NCBI GenBank assembly: GCA_028712345.1
Contig: JAQTQF010000097.1
Span: forward strand, 1 to 6,912
Origin: Phycisphaerae bacterium
GTDB taxonomy: Bacteria > Planctomycetota > Phycisphaerae > Sedimentisphaerales > UBA12454
DNA: 6,912 nucleotides
Reading direction: 5' to 3'
The position numbers and the translations under genes were made by a program. A model generated the notes under the pieces. That model was given only the letters and a program-made list of their open reading frames with translations. It did no database searches and was not told where the DNA came from. Below are positions 1 through 6,235 of the stretch, piece by piece; within the stretch, counting starts at the first letter, position 1; each line of letters opens with the position of its first letter.

Positions 1-626
1 AGAATGTCGTGCCGGGCAGAGATTTTTCGATTACAGGCGATAATGTCATTGTCGCTGATGTGAGAATCGCGGTTGAGGGCGATACATATAAGGGGAAGAA
101 ACTGCTGTTCAAGAGAGGAATCGAAGACGGACAGGTTTTCAAACTCGGCACCAAATACAGCAGTAAGCTGAACGCAAAATTCCTTGACAAAGACAGTGTC
201 GAGAAACCCTGCGTTATGGGCTGCTACGGCATAGGCATAAACAGAATCGTGGCATCCGCCATTGAAACACTCTACGACAAGGACGGTATAGTCTGGCCGA
301 TAACCATTGCACCGTTTGAAGTTATTATCGTGCCTGCGGGGGCGAATGAGGAAATTGTCTCGGCGGCGGAAAAATTATACGCCCAGCTTACCGCGGCGGG
401 CGTTGAGGTTCTGCTGGACGACAGAGACGCCAGAGGCGGCGTGAAATTCAAGGACGCGGATTTAATCGGAATACCGGTTCGAATAACCATCGGGGCAAAA
501 TCGCTTGCCGAGAATTGCGCGGAAATCAAACTCCGCAGAGACAGCGAAATAGCCAAAACTCCGCTGGGCGAGATAAAAGAAAAGGTTTTACGGATTATCG
601 AAAAATTAAAAGCTGAATGTGCATAA
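1..626 (+). CDS. proS: Prolyl-tRNA synthetase, C-terminal part (5' end outside window)
   Basis: Charges tRNA(Pro) with proline in the cytoplasm. The reading frame is open from base 3 and continues upstream of the window, so the GTG at 9-11 is an internal valine codon and not the start. Visible are the end of the class II catalytic core, with motif 3 (GCYGIGINR followed by IVASAIE, encoded around 222-272), then the linker GIVWPITIAPFEV, and the C-terminal anticodon-binding domain with LLDDRDARGGVKFKDADLIGIPVRITIG. The order and wording match bacterial-type ProS such as that of E. coli, which ends soon after the same segment, so the C terminus appears complete. The editing domain and motifs 1 and 2 would lie upstream. 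The next gene starts 18 bases after the stop, but nothing suggests a functional link. Family assignment is firm. Confidence 0.97.
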   Translation, partial: NVVPGRDFSITGDNVIVADVRIAVEGDTYKGKKLLFKRGIEDGQVFKLGTKYSSKLNAKFLDKDSVEKPCVMGCYGIGINRIVASAIETLYDKDGIVWPITIAPFEVIIVPAGANEEIVSAAEKLYAQLTAAGVEVLLDDRDARGGVKFKDADLIGIPVRITIGAKSLAENCAEIKLRRDSEIAKTPLGEIKEKVLRIIEKLKAECA

Positions 627-644
627 CTCCTGATAGAGCAAGTA

Positions 645-1610
645 ATGAAATCCAGGACAGATAAGTCAAAGGGCCAAATTATCCTCTACCAAAATCGACT
701 CGAAGTTCGATTGGTAGAAGATACTATATGGCTCACGCAAAAGCAATTGTCAGAGTTATTCAAGACCGAACGCAGCGTCATAACAAAACATATTAAAAAT
801 ATATTTGCAACCGGCGAACTGAATGAAAAAAGCAATGTGCAAAAAATGCACATTGCAAATTCCGACAAACCAGTTTCATTTTACAATTTAGATGTAATCA
901 TTTCCGTTGGCTATCGAGTAAATTCGTTTCAAGGCACACAATTCCGCATATGGGCAACCAATGTCCTGCGAAAACATTTGGTCAACGGCTATACCATCAA
1001 CGAAAAAAGGCTTAAGGCTAAAGAAGAAAAAATCAGGGAATTACAGGAAGCCGTTCGCCTTCTGGGCAATGTCATATCTTTAGACGGCGTTGCCGATGAG
1101 GCCAAGGGCATTATCGGTATTATTGCGGAATATTCCCGCGCATTAAACATCCTCGACGACTATGACCATCAGCGGCTCACATCGCCGGTCGGAACAAAAC
1201 GAGGCAAATTCATATTGACATATGAAAAAGCAAAAAAAATTATTGAGCAGATGAGGCAAAAATTCAACGATTCGCCTTTGGTCGGCAGGGAAAAAGACAA
1301 AAGTTTCAGAAGTTCTCTCGGAGCGATTTATCAAACATTCAACAAAAAAGATGTGTACCCTGCCGTGGAAGAAAAAGCGGCGCATTTATTATATTTTGTA
1401 ACAAAAAATCACAGCTTCATAGACGGCAACAAAAGAATAGCGGCAGCATTGTTTGTTTTATTTTTGCAGAAAAACGGCATTCTGCTTCGCAAAGACGGGA
1501 GCAAGCGAATTGATGATAATGCATTGGTTGCCCTAACGCTTATGACAGCTTCCAGCAGACCTGCCGAGAAAGATGTAATGATAAAAGTTATATTGAACCT
1601 GCTGAAATAG
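645..1610 (+). CDS. RhuM-family protein with C-terminal Fic/Doc domain
   Basis: A 321-residue two-domain protein. Residues about 15-120 are RhuM-like: a helix-turn-helix-like stretch (WLTQKQLSELFKTERSVITK, 29-48) and the family signature YNLDVIISVGYRVNSFQGTQ (80-99). Residues about 125-165 look helical and link to a Fic/Doc domain with the active-site motif HSFIDGNKR (256-264). Canonical AMP-transferring Fic proteins have GNGR; the lysine at 263 is as in phage P1 Doc, which phosphorylates EF-Tu, so a Doc-like kinase activity is a reasonable inference but unproven. The C-terminal SRPAEKD segment resembles a family feature and is not a clear inhibitory (S/T)xxxE(G/N) motif. The start has only a weak upstream purine run (AGAG, 635-638). 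Chosen 60-base stretches here are 28-30% G+C by hand count, against 45-67% in proS, which suggests transfer. No obvious antitoxin lies beside it. Confidence 0.9.
   Translation: MKSRTDKSKGQIILYQNRLEVRLVEDTIWLTQKQLSELFKTERSVITKHIKNIFATGELNEKSNVQKMHIANSDKPVSFYNLDVIISVGYRVNSFQGTQFRIWATNVLRKHLVNGYTINEKRLKAKEEKIRELQEAVRLLGNVISLDGVADEAKGIIGIIAEYSRALNILDDYDHQRLTSPVGTKRGKFILTYEKAKKIIEQMRQKFNDSPLVGREKDKSFRSSLGAIYQTFNKKDVYPAVEEKAAHLLYFVTKNHSFIDGNKRIAAALFVLFLQKNGILLRKDGSKRIDDNALVALTLMTASSRPAEKDVMIKVILNLLK
832..856. repeat. Perfect 10-bp inverted repeat inside the RhuM-Doc gene
   Basis: GCAATGTGCA at 832-841 and its exact reverse complement TGCACATTGC at 847-856 are separated by five A residues. The sequence encodes SNVQKMHIAN, which I recall as a common stretch in RhuM proteins, so protein constraint may explain part of the symmetry. 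In RNA it would form a compact stem-loop about 190 bases into the message. Its function is unknown. Confidence 0.6.
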
Positions 1611-1616
1611 AAATAA

Positions 1617-1642
1617 AAACTCTGTGATTCTCTAAACTCTGT
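1617..1642. repeat. Short direct repeat AAACTCTGT, degenerate tract
   Basis: AAACTCTGT occurs at 1617-1625 and again at 1634-1642, with ATTCTCT between them. The tract resembles the CTCTGTG-type tandem words seen in intergenic DNA of many bacteria, in decayed form. It lies just after the stop codon of the RhuM-Doc gene. No stem-loop terminator is visible here. Confidence 0.35.
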
Positions 1643-1657
1643 AGTAAAATAGAAGTA

Positions 1658-1705
1658 GTGTGGAAATTTAATAAACCTGACAAAGTAAAACTTGTCGTCG
1701 GCTAA
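1658..1705 (+). pseudogene. 5' remnant of a DUF4416-family gene
   Basis: Reading from GTG at 1658 gives VWKFNKPDKVKLVVG and then a TAA stop at 1703-1705. This aligns without gaps to the first 15 residues of the intact DUF4416 protein encoded from 2144 (MWKLKQPEPVKLIIG): 7 residues are identical (W, K, P, V, K, L, G) and most others are conservative. By hand count 33 of 45 bases match. No similarity continues past the stop. It is best read as the stub of a second, diverged copy whose body has been lost or replaced by the following small gene. A short leader peptide or chance similarity is less likely but possible. It has no convincing ribosome-binding site. Confidence 0.5.
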
Positions 1706-1710
1706 TTAAA

Positions 1711-1712
1711 GG
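1711..1712 (+). promoter_or_regulatory. Ribosome-binding site core that decides the start at 1722
   Basis: The GG core of AAAGGA (1708-1713) lies at good spacing for the ATG at 1722. It is too close to serve the ATG at 1713, whose first base is part of the same hexamer. Confidence 0.55.
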
Positions 1713-1721
1713 ATGCGAATA

Positions 1722-1994
1722 ATGACAGAGCAGGAAAACCAAAACATACCGCCGGAAACGCTCAAGAGTGCGCTCAAGGCGTTTAAAAAAAGGCTCAAAC
1801 TGACTTCTCTTGATGAAGATTCCCGTCTCGGCAAAGGCGCGTTTTCGGCTGGGCATACGGGCGTTTTTGCCGTTCGGCCGCCAAACCAGTTTCCGCAAGA
1901 GGTATGGGACGAATTGTGCAAACAGGGAAAACTGCGAAACAGCGGACATGGGTTGTATGAATTGCCAAAAGGTGAGCAGGACAGAACTTCTTAA
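1722..1994 (+). CDS. Small conserved hypothetical protein (90 residues)
   Basis: I chose the ATG at 1722 over the in-frame ATG at 1713 because AAAGGA (1708-1713) then sits 8 bases upstream; the upstream ATG overlaps this site. The protein is soluble, with no signal peptide or membrane segment. It starts with a polar tail, then a basic helix (PPETLKSALKAFKKRLKL, about residues 10-27), then a GKGAFSAGHTG turn, and a C-terminal half RPPNQFPQEVWDELCKQGKL followed by GHGLYEL. That half has the helix-then-hairpin pattern of a small winged-helix domain, but this is a guess. I recall similar small proteins of unknown function in planctomycete genomes. It follows a DUF4416 remnant and precedes a repeat element and an intact DUF4416 gene. 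No function can be assigned. Confidence 0.8.
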   Translation: MTEQENQNIPPETLKSALKAFKKRLKLTSLDEDSRLGKGAFSAGHTGVFAVRPPNQFPQEVWDELCKQGKLRNSGHGLYELPKGEQDRTS

Positions 1995-2009
1995 ACGGAT
2001 TTGAAAAAA

Positions 2010-2115
2010 TGTCATTGCGAGGAGTGAAACGACGAAGCAATCTTTGTTGCTGCTTCAAAAAAGAGATTGCTCTGCGGAGTTTATTCCGAGCGAAGCTAAT
2101 GGGCTCGCAATGGCA
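2010..2115. repeat. Palindromic intergenic repeat, TGTCATTGCGAG type
   Basis: The ends are inverted: TGTCATTGCGAG at 2010-2021 and CTCGCAATGGCA at 2104-2115 match at 11 of 12 positions. Each half contains its own stem, ATTGC (2014-2018) with GCAAT (2037-2041) and ATTGC (2066-2070) with GCAAT (2107-2111). The left half ends in GCAATCTT and the right begins GAGATTGCTC, so the halves can also pair with each other. This is a familiar dispersed repeat type in environmental bacterial genomes, probably a small non-autonomous mobile or REP-like element. It fills most of the gap between two genes and ends 12 bases before the likely ribosome-binding site of the DUF4416 gene, so it could influence that gene's leader. 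Confidence 0.8.
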
Positions 2116-2143
2116 AAGCGTATTTTTAGAGGCTGCCTAAATA

Positions 2144-2683
2144 ATGTGGAAACTTAAACAACCAGAACCTGTAAAACTTATCATAGGCATATTCGGCTGC
2201 GATGAAAAAGCCGTCAATGCGGCAGTGGCTTTGATAGAGGCCAAATTCGGCGCCTGCGACCTTCAAAGCCAAATCTGGCCTTTCAAACATACCGAATATT
2301 ACGCCGAGGAAACCGGAAAAGAGATTCTCAAAAAATTTGTAACGGTCAAAAAACTGATTATGCCCGACAAGCTGGCGGCGATTAAGCTGGCGACAAACAA
2401 AATGGAAGAGAAACTGGCTGCAAAGCTCGAAGGCGGTTTCAGCAGGCCAGTCAATCTCGACCCCGGATATATCGAGCCGTCAAAATTAGTGCTCGCCAGT
2501 ACGAAAAATTTTTCGCACAGGATTTATATCGGCAAAAAAATATGGGCTGAGGTTACGCTTGTCTTCAGCAGAGGCGTATGGAAAGGATTTGAATATACCT
2601 TTCCAGACCATAAGGAAGACAGGTATCACGGCTTTTTCAGTCAGGCAAGAGATAGATTAGTGGAACAGTTAAGAAATAATTGA
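2144..2683 (+). CDS. DUF4416 family protein
   Basis: A 179-residue soluble protein of unknown function. It matches what I know of DUF4416: an N-terminal KLIIGIFG strand, then WPFKHTEYYAEETGKEILKKF (about residues 45-65), IKLATNKMEEKL (80-91), the hallmark VNLDPGYIEPSKLVLASTK (103-121), FSHRIYIGKKIWAEVTL (123-139) and a C-terminal YTFPDHKEDRYHGFF (151-165). Length is typical, so the gene looks intact. The family occurs in planctomycetes, deltaproteobacteria and related environmental lineages; its biochemical role is not established to my knowledge. A possible ribosome-binding site AGAGG (2128-2132) is 11 bases upstream, slightly far. The stop codon lies inside the first unit of a heptad repeat. 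A truncated relative of this gene's start lies about 490 bases upstream. Confidence 0.92.
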   Translation: MWKLKQPEPVKLIIGIFGCDEKAVNAAVALIEAKFGACDLQSQIWPFKHTEYYAEETGKEILKKFVTVKKLIMPDKLAAIKLATNKMEEKLAAKLEGGFSRPVNLDPGYIEPSKLVLASTKNFSHRIYIGKKIWAEVTLVFSRGVWKGFEYTFPDHKEDRYHGFFSQARDRLVEQLRNN

Positions 2684-2775
2684 AGATTGAAGAATGAAAA
2701 TTGAAGAATTACTAAAAATACTCTCGCCGCAAGGCGAATCCTCAAATCTTCAATCTATAATTTTCAATATTCAAT
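2679..2775. repeat. Heptad-built inverted repeat element with central hairpin
   Basis: The left arm 2679-2706 is four 7-base units (ATTGAAG, ATTGAAG, AATGAAA, ATTGAAG). The right arm 2748-2775, read on the - strand, is four units (ATTGAAT, ATTGAAA, ATTATAG, ATTGAAG). The arms are exactly 28 bases each and match at 22 positions in inverted orientation. Between them lies a perfect 5-bp stem TCGCC/GGCGA closed by a GCAA tetraloop (2724-2737). The DUF4416 stop codon TGA (2681-2683) is part of the first unit. As RNA it would make a long imperfect stem, which might protect or terminate the upstream message, but no T-run follows. A small mobile element that landed at the gene's end is equally plausible. 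Confidence 0.7.
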
Positions 2776-2796
2776 GAGTTTAACGGAGTATTCTAT

Positions 2797-3879
2797 ATGA
2801 ATCTGCCTGTTATTTATTTGGCGGCATTTTTGGCGGCTTTTATTGTTTCGGTCATTTTGACGGGCGTTGTAAAGAAAGCCGCGGTCAGAATAAACTTCGT
2901 CGCTCATCCGAAGGCGGATAGATTTCACAAAAGCATTATCCCTCTCGGCGGAGGTATCGCCATATTCGCGACAGTCGCGTTGTTCTGCATCGCGGCGATA
3001 GTTTTGGTTAAAATGCCATCGGCATATACAAATAATATCCATTTGAAAAACTTCGCGGGCAAAACCAACGAACTGCTCATAATAATCGCCTGCTCGGCAG
3101 TATTGTTCGGTCTGGGTCTGTGGGACGATATAAAAAATCTTTCTCCGGGCGTTAAATTGTTCGTTCAGTTTGCCGCAGCGCTTGCGGCAGCTTATTTTGC
3201 CGATGTCCGGGTCGAGCTTTTCATCGAAAGCAAAATTATCACTTCGATTTTGAGCGCGTTTTGGGTCGTGCTGATAATCAATGTATTCAATTTTCTCGAT
3301 AATATGGATGGGGCAAGTGCGGGAATCGCTCTTATAGCAACGATAATCCTGTTTTTCGCAGCGGCGATGTCGGGACAGTTCTTCGTGTCCGGTTTCGCTC
3401 TGGTTTTTGCCGGCGCGACAGCCGGTTTTTTAGTGTTTAACTTTTTCCCCGCCTCTATTTTTATGGGCGACGCCGGTTCGCTGGTTATCGGATTTTTCGT
3501 GGCGATGATTACCCTGCGAACGACATACTATCAAAGCGGCCAAACCGATAAATGGTATATTGTGCTTATGCCGCTGATTATTATGGCACTGCCTTTGTAC
3601 GATTTTATAACCGTAACGGCACTGCGAATCAGACAGGGTAAAAGTCCGTTCGTCGGTGATACGCAGCATTTTTCGCACAGACTCAAAAAACGGGGGCTAA
3701 CCGAAGTTCAAACCGTCCTTACGCTTTATCTTGCAACTTTGGCTACCGGCCTAGGGGCAATAATTCTGAAAATTATTAATTCAGTCTTCGGCCTGCTTGC
3801 GTTTATTCAGGTAATTTTAGTGCTGGCGATTATAGCTATTCTTGAATCAACGGGAAAAGACATTGAAAAACAGCAATAA
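2797..3879 (+). CDS. WecA/MraY-type polyprenyl-phosphate glycosyl-1-phosphate transferase
   Basis: An inner-membrane enzyme of glycosyltransferase family 4 (360 residues, about ten hydrophobic segments). The family transfers a sugar-1-phosphate, usually an N-acetylhexosamine phosphate, from a UDP-sugar to undecaprenyl phosphate, starting lipid-linked glycan assembly. Visible landmarks are the N-terminal HPKADRFHKSIIPLGGG (37-53), the Asp-Asp pair in LWDD (110-111), NVFNFLDNMDG (162-172), FMGDAGS (222-228) and the cytoplasmic DTQHFSHRL (288-296), all in family order and spacing. It resembles the WecA/TagO branch more than MraY, and the ligase-like neighbour supports a role in surface polysaccharide over peptidoglycan. 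Sugar specificity cannot be read from sequence. Start: GGAG at 2785-2788, 8 bases before the ATG. Its 3' end overlaps the next gene, suggesting translational coupling. Confidence 0.93.
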   Translation: MNLPVIYLAAFLAAFIVSVILTGVVKKAAVRINFVAHPKADRFHKSIIPLGGGIAIFATVALFCIAAIVLVKMPSAYTNNIHLKNFAGKTNELLIIIACSAVLFGLGLWDDIKNLSPGVKLFVQFAAALAAAYFADVRVELFIESKIITSILSAFWVVLIINVFNFLDNMDGASAGIALIATIILFFAAAMSGQFFVSGFALVFAGATAGFLVFNFFPASIFMGDAGSLVIGFFVAMITLRTTYYQSGQTDKWYIVLMPLIIMALPLYDFITVTALRIRQGKSPFVGDTQHFSHRLKKRGLTEVQTVLTLYLATLATGLGAIILKIINSVFGLLAFIQVILVLAIIAILESTGKDIEKQQ

Positions 3880-6235
3880 AATCGGCAAAGGGGGCAGCCT
3901 CTTTAATTCGGCTCTTTTCGTAATCCTTCTTTGCATCATCGCTCTGCGATTGAGCTTTACGGATAACCCGATTATCGAGTCTTTTGCAATACGAGGGACA
4001 TTTTTAGATAATTTTCTCAGTATTATGCTTTCAAGTCTGCTGATAATCCTTTTTCTTATATGGTTCATCGCGGGATTATGGCATAAAAACTATAAATTTC
4101 ACCTTGGCGCTTTGGGATGGGGCATAATCCTTTTCATAATCGCCTCGGTTATCAGCACAATCGCAGCATCGAACCGCAGAGCAGCGATTAACAATTCGTT
4201 GACGATACTCTCGGCAATGCTAACCGGAGTTATGCTTTTACATCTTCTCGATAGCATCGAAAAAAGGAAAATGCTGCTGGGCGTAATTATCGCGATGGCC
4301 GTGGCGAATGTGTATCAATGCAGCGAGCAGTTTTTCAGCAGCAATAAATCGCTGATAACTCAATACGAACAGGAACCAAATATACAGCTCGAAAAGCTCG
4401 GCATAGAACCCGGCTCTTTTCAGCAGATGCTCTATGAACACAGATTGTACTCTAAAGATGTCAGGGGATTTTTCACCACCGGCAACAGCGCAGCGGGACT
4501 TATGAACCTTGCGGTATTCAGCACATTGGCGGTATTCAGCTTCAAAACCAGTTTCAAAAAAATGTTATTGCCGATAGGATTATTGCTTATCCTGTTCGCA
4601 GGCCTGATTGAGACGCACAGCAAAGGCGCCTTCGCATCTCTGGTCTTTGCGGCGGTACTGCTGGTTATTTTGATAAAATTCGGAAAATTTTTAAAACAAT
4701 GGGTAAAACTAACGACTATCGCTGCCGTTGTTTTGGCGGCGGTTTGTCTGGCTTTTATTATGAACTATGGCTTAACACACGGCAGACTGCCGGGCGGAAA
4801 TTCTATGCTGGTCAGATGGCAGTACTGGCAGGGGGCGGCACAAATGATTGCCGCCAATCCGCTGGCCGGCATTGGCGGCGGAAATTTCGGCACGGTTTAC
4901 ACTCAATACAAAATACCGGCGGCATTGGAAACGGTACGAGACCCCCACTGCTTTATACTGAGTTTAGCGAGCCAATATGGCATAATCGGACTTGCGGGCT
5001 TTTGCCTTGCATTGTTTTATCCCATTATAAAAGCCGGCGTTGGTGAAAAACCCTTAATCAAACCTGCGGAAGAGAAAAATTTTGCCGCTTTGGCCAAGGC
5101 CTGCGGCATCTGCGGCGTTCTTACCCTGCTGTTTGTCAGGCCTTTATTCGTAAGAGTCCAAATCGGCGGCGGTATTACGGTTATCATATACATTCTAATG
5201 GTTATGTACGCAGCCCCCGCTTTCTTTTTCGGCATAACCGTATGGCTAAGCAGGCAGAATGAATCGCAAAGCAAAAACATAAATTCTCAATTCTCAACTG
5301 CCGCTCTGGTATGCGGAATTTTAGCGGTAATAATTCATAACCTGATTGATTTCGCGATATTTGAGCCGGGAATAATGACGGCAATATGGGCATCTGCGGC
5401 AATTGTCTATTCGCAAAAGCGAATGCAAATGCCCGCCGGCAACAATTTAAAAACACAAAAAATGCCCGTACATTTATCTCAGAATAAGACTTGTCATTCT
5501 GAGCAAAGTGAAGAATCTCGTTTCTTCTCTGCCCTGACCATTCGCTTCGCTCAGGTTGACTGCATAGCGACCAAATATATCCTTACCGCCACCGCCATCA
5601 CAGCCGGAGCCGCCCTCGTCTGGTTTTGCCTGATGCCCGTCGCAAATGCCTCAATAAAAATCGAAACGGCAAATCTGCTGTTGCAGCAAGGCGAATTCAA
5701 AGAAGCCTTGTCGCTGTTAAGCTCTGCCGACAAAGACGATAAATTAAATCCCGCAGCCGCGGCTCTCGGCGGAAAAATACTTATGTACAAAGCGGGTATG
5801 ACGCCGCTCGATGCACGGCAGAATTTACTCGAAGCGGAAAAACTATTAGAAATCGCCGCGGAAAGAGACAATGCAAATTTCAAATATTACCAGGACATTG
5901 CCGGAGTTTATGAAGCCCTTGCGCAGATAACGGCTGAACAACGACAACTCTGGCAGGAAAAAACCGTTGCTGCCCTTGAGCAGGCAATTGACAGATACCC
6001 CGGCTCGGGCCGGCTGCATATCGAGCTTGCGAAAACAGCAATAGCTCTGAACAAAAAAGAGCTCGCCATAGAACATTACCAAAAGGCTGTGGAAATCGAA
6101 GACGCTTACACCGAGCAGTTTAAAATTATGTACCCCGGCAAAGATGTCTTCAGCAGATTGGGCAAAAGAGAATATATGAACGCCAAAGAAAAGCTTGAAG
6201 AACTCAAAAAAATAGAAGAAAATCAGGACAAGTAG
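3863..6235 (+). CDS. O-antigen ligase/polymerase-like membrane protein with C-terminal TPRs
   Basis: A polytopic membrane protein of the Wzy_C/WaaL class, about 790 residues, likely acting on undecaprenyl-linked glycan at the outer face of the membrane. Hydrophobic segments fill residues about 14-300; then comes a large loop with RWQYW (318-322), NPLAGIGGGNFG and DPHCF (360-364), whose Arg and His match the conserved ligase/polymerase loop, and more segments to about 517. After a linker and a last segment (about 572-593), the C-terminal 200 residues are helical TPR-like repeats (for example HIELAKTAIALNKKELAIEHYQKAVEI), probably a docking platform. I chose TTG at 3863, which has GGGA 7 bases upstream and overlaps the previous gene by 17 bases; TTG at 3842 would add seven residues but lacks such a site. 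Residues 544-566 come from an inserted repeat. Ligase versus polymerase cannot be decided. Confidence 0.85.
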   Translation: MKNSNKIGKGGSLFNSALFVILLCIIALRLSFTDNPIIESFAIRGTFLDNFLSIMLSSLLIILFLIWFIAGLWHKNYKFHLGALGWGIILFIIASVISTIAASNRRAAINNSLTILSAMLTGVMLLHLLDSIEKRKMLLGVIIAMAVANVYQCSEQFFSSNKSLITQYEQEPNIQLEKLGIEPGSFQQMLYEHRLYSKDVRGFFTTGNSAAGLMNLAVFSTLAVFSFKTSFKKMLLPIGLLLILFAGLIETHSKGAFASLVFAAVLLVILIKFGKFLKQWVKLTTIAAVVLAAVCLAFIMNYGLTHGRLPGGNSMLVRWQYWQGAAQMIAANPLAGIGGGNFGTVYTQYKIPAALETVRDPHCFILSLASQYGIIGLAGFCLALFYPIIKAGVGEKPLIKPAEEKNFAALAKACGICGVLTLLFVRPLFVRVQIGGGITVIIYILMVMYAAPAFFFGITVWLSRQNESQSKNINSQFSTAALVCGILAVIIHNLIDFAIFEPGIMTAIWASAAIVYSQKRMQMPAGNNLKTQKMPVHLSQNKTCHSEQSEESRFFSALTIRFAQVDCIATKYILTATAITAGAALVWFCLMPVANASIKIETANLLLQQGEFKEALSLLSSADKDDKLNPAAAALGGKILMYKAGMTPLDARQNLLEAEKLLEIAAERDNANFKYYQDIAGVYEALAQITAEQRQLWQEKTVAALEQAIDRYPGSGRLHIELAKTAIALNKKELAIEHYQKAVEIEDAYTEQFKIMYPGKDVFSRLGKREYMNAKEKLEELKKIEENQDK
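5492..5560. repeat. TGTCATTCTGAG-type palindromic repeat inside a coding sequence
   Basis: The left half is TGTCATTCTGAG at 5492-5503 running to GAAGAATCTCG (5510-5520), with internal stem ATTCT (5496-5500)/AGAAT (5512-5516). The right half, ATTCGCTTCGCTCAGG and TTGAC (5540-5560), is a decayed inverted copy sharing CTCAG and TGAC. The stretch begins exactly on a codon and spans 23 codons, read as CHSEQSEESR, FFSALTIRFA and QVD. It sits in the polar linker before the ligase protein's last membrane segment, where extra residues would be tolerated. The type is familiar as a dispersed intergenic repeat; its presence inside an open gene is the unusual part. Confidence 0.75.

Noticed and set aside
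9..11. GTG at base 9 as the start of proS
   Set aside because: The frame is open to the window's edge, and the residues here are in the middle of the catalytic core of the enzyme.
1722..1994. The small protein as antitoxin of the RhuM-Doc gene
   Set aside because: It lies more than 100 bases downstream, has its own ribosome-binding site, is separated by a gene remnant, and carries no inhibitory Fic motif (S/T)xxxE(G/N).
2679..2775. CRISPR-like array
   Set aside because: The units are 7 bases, contiguous, and inverted across the centre; there are no spacers.
3842..3862. TTG at 3842 as start of the ligase-like gene
   Set aside because: No ribosome-binding site precedes it; the TTG at 3863 has GGGA at good spacing. 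The choice is not certain.
4699..5046. Separate 115-codon + strand gene inside the ligase-like gene
   Set aside because: It is an out-of-frame shadow of the well-supported membrane protein, with unpatterned composition and no ribosome-binding site.
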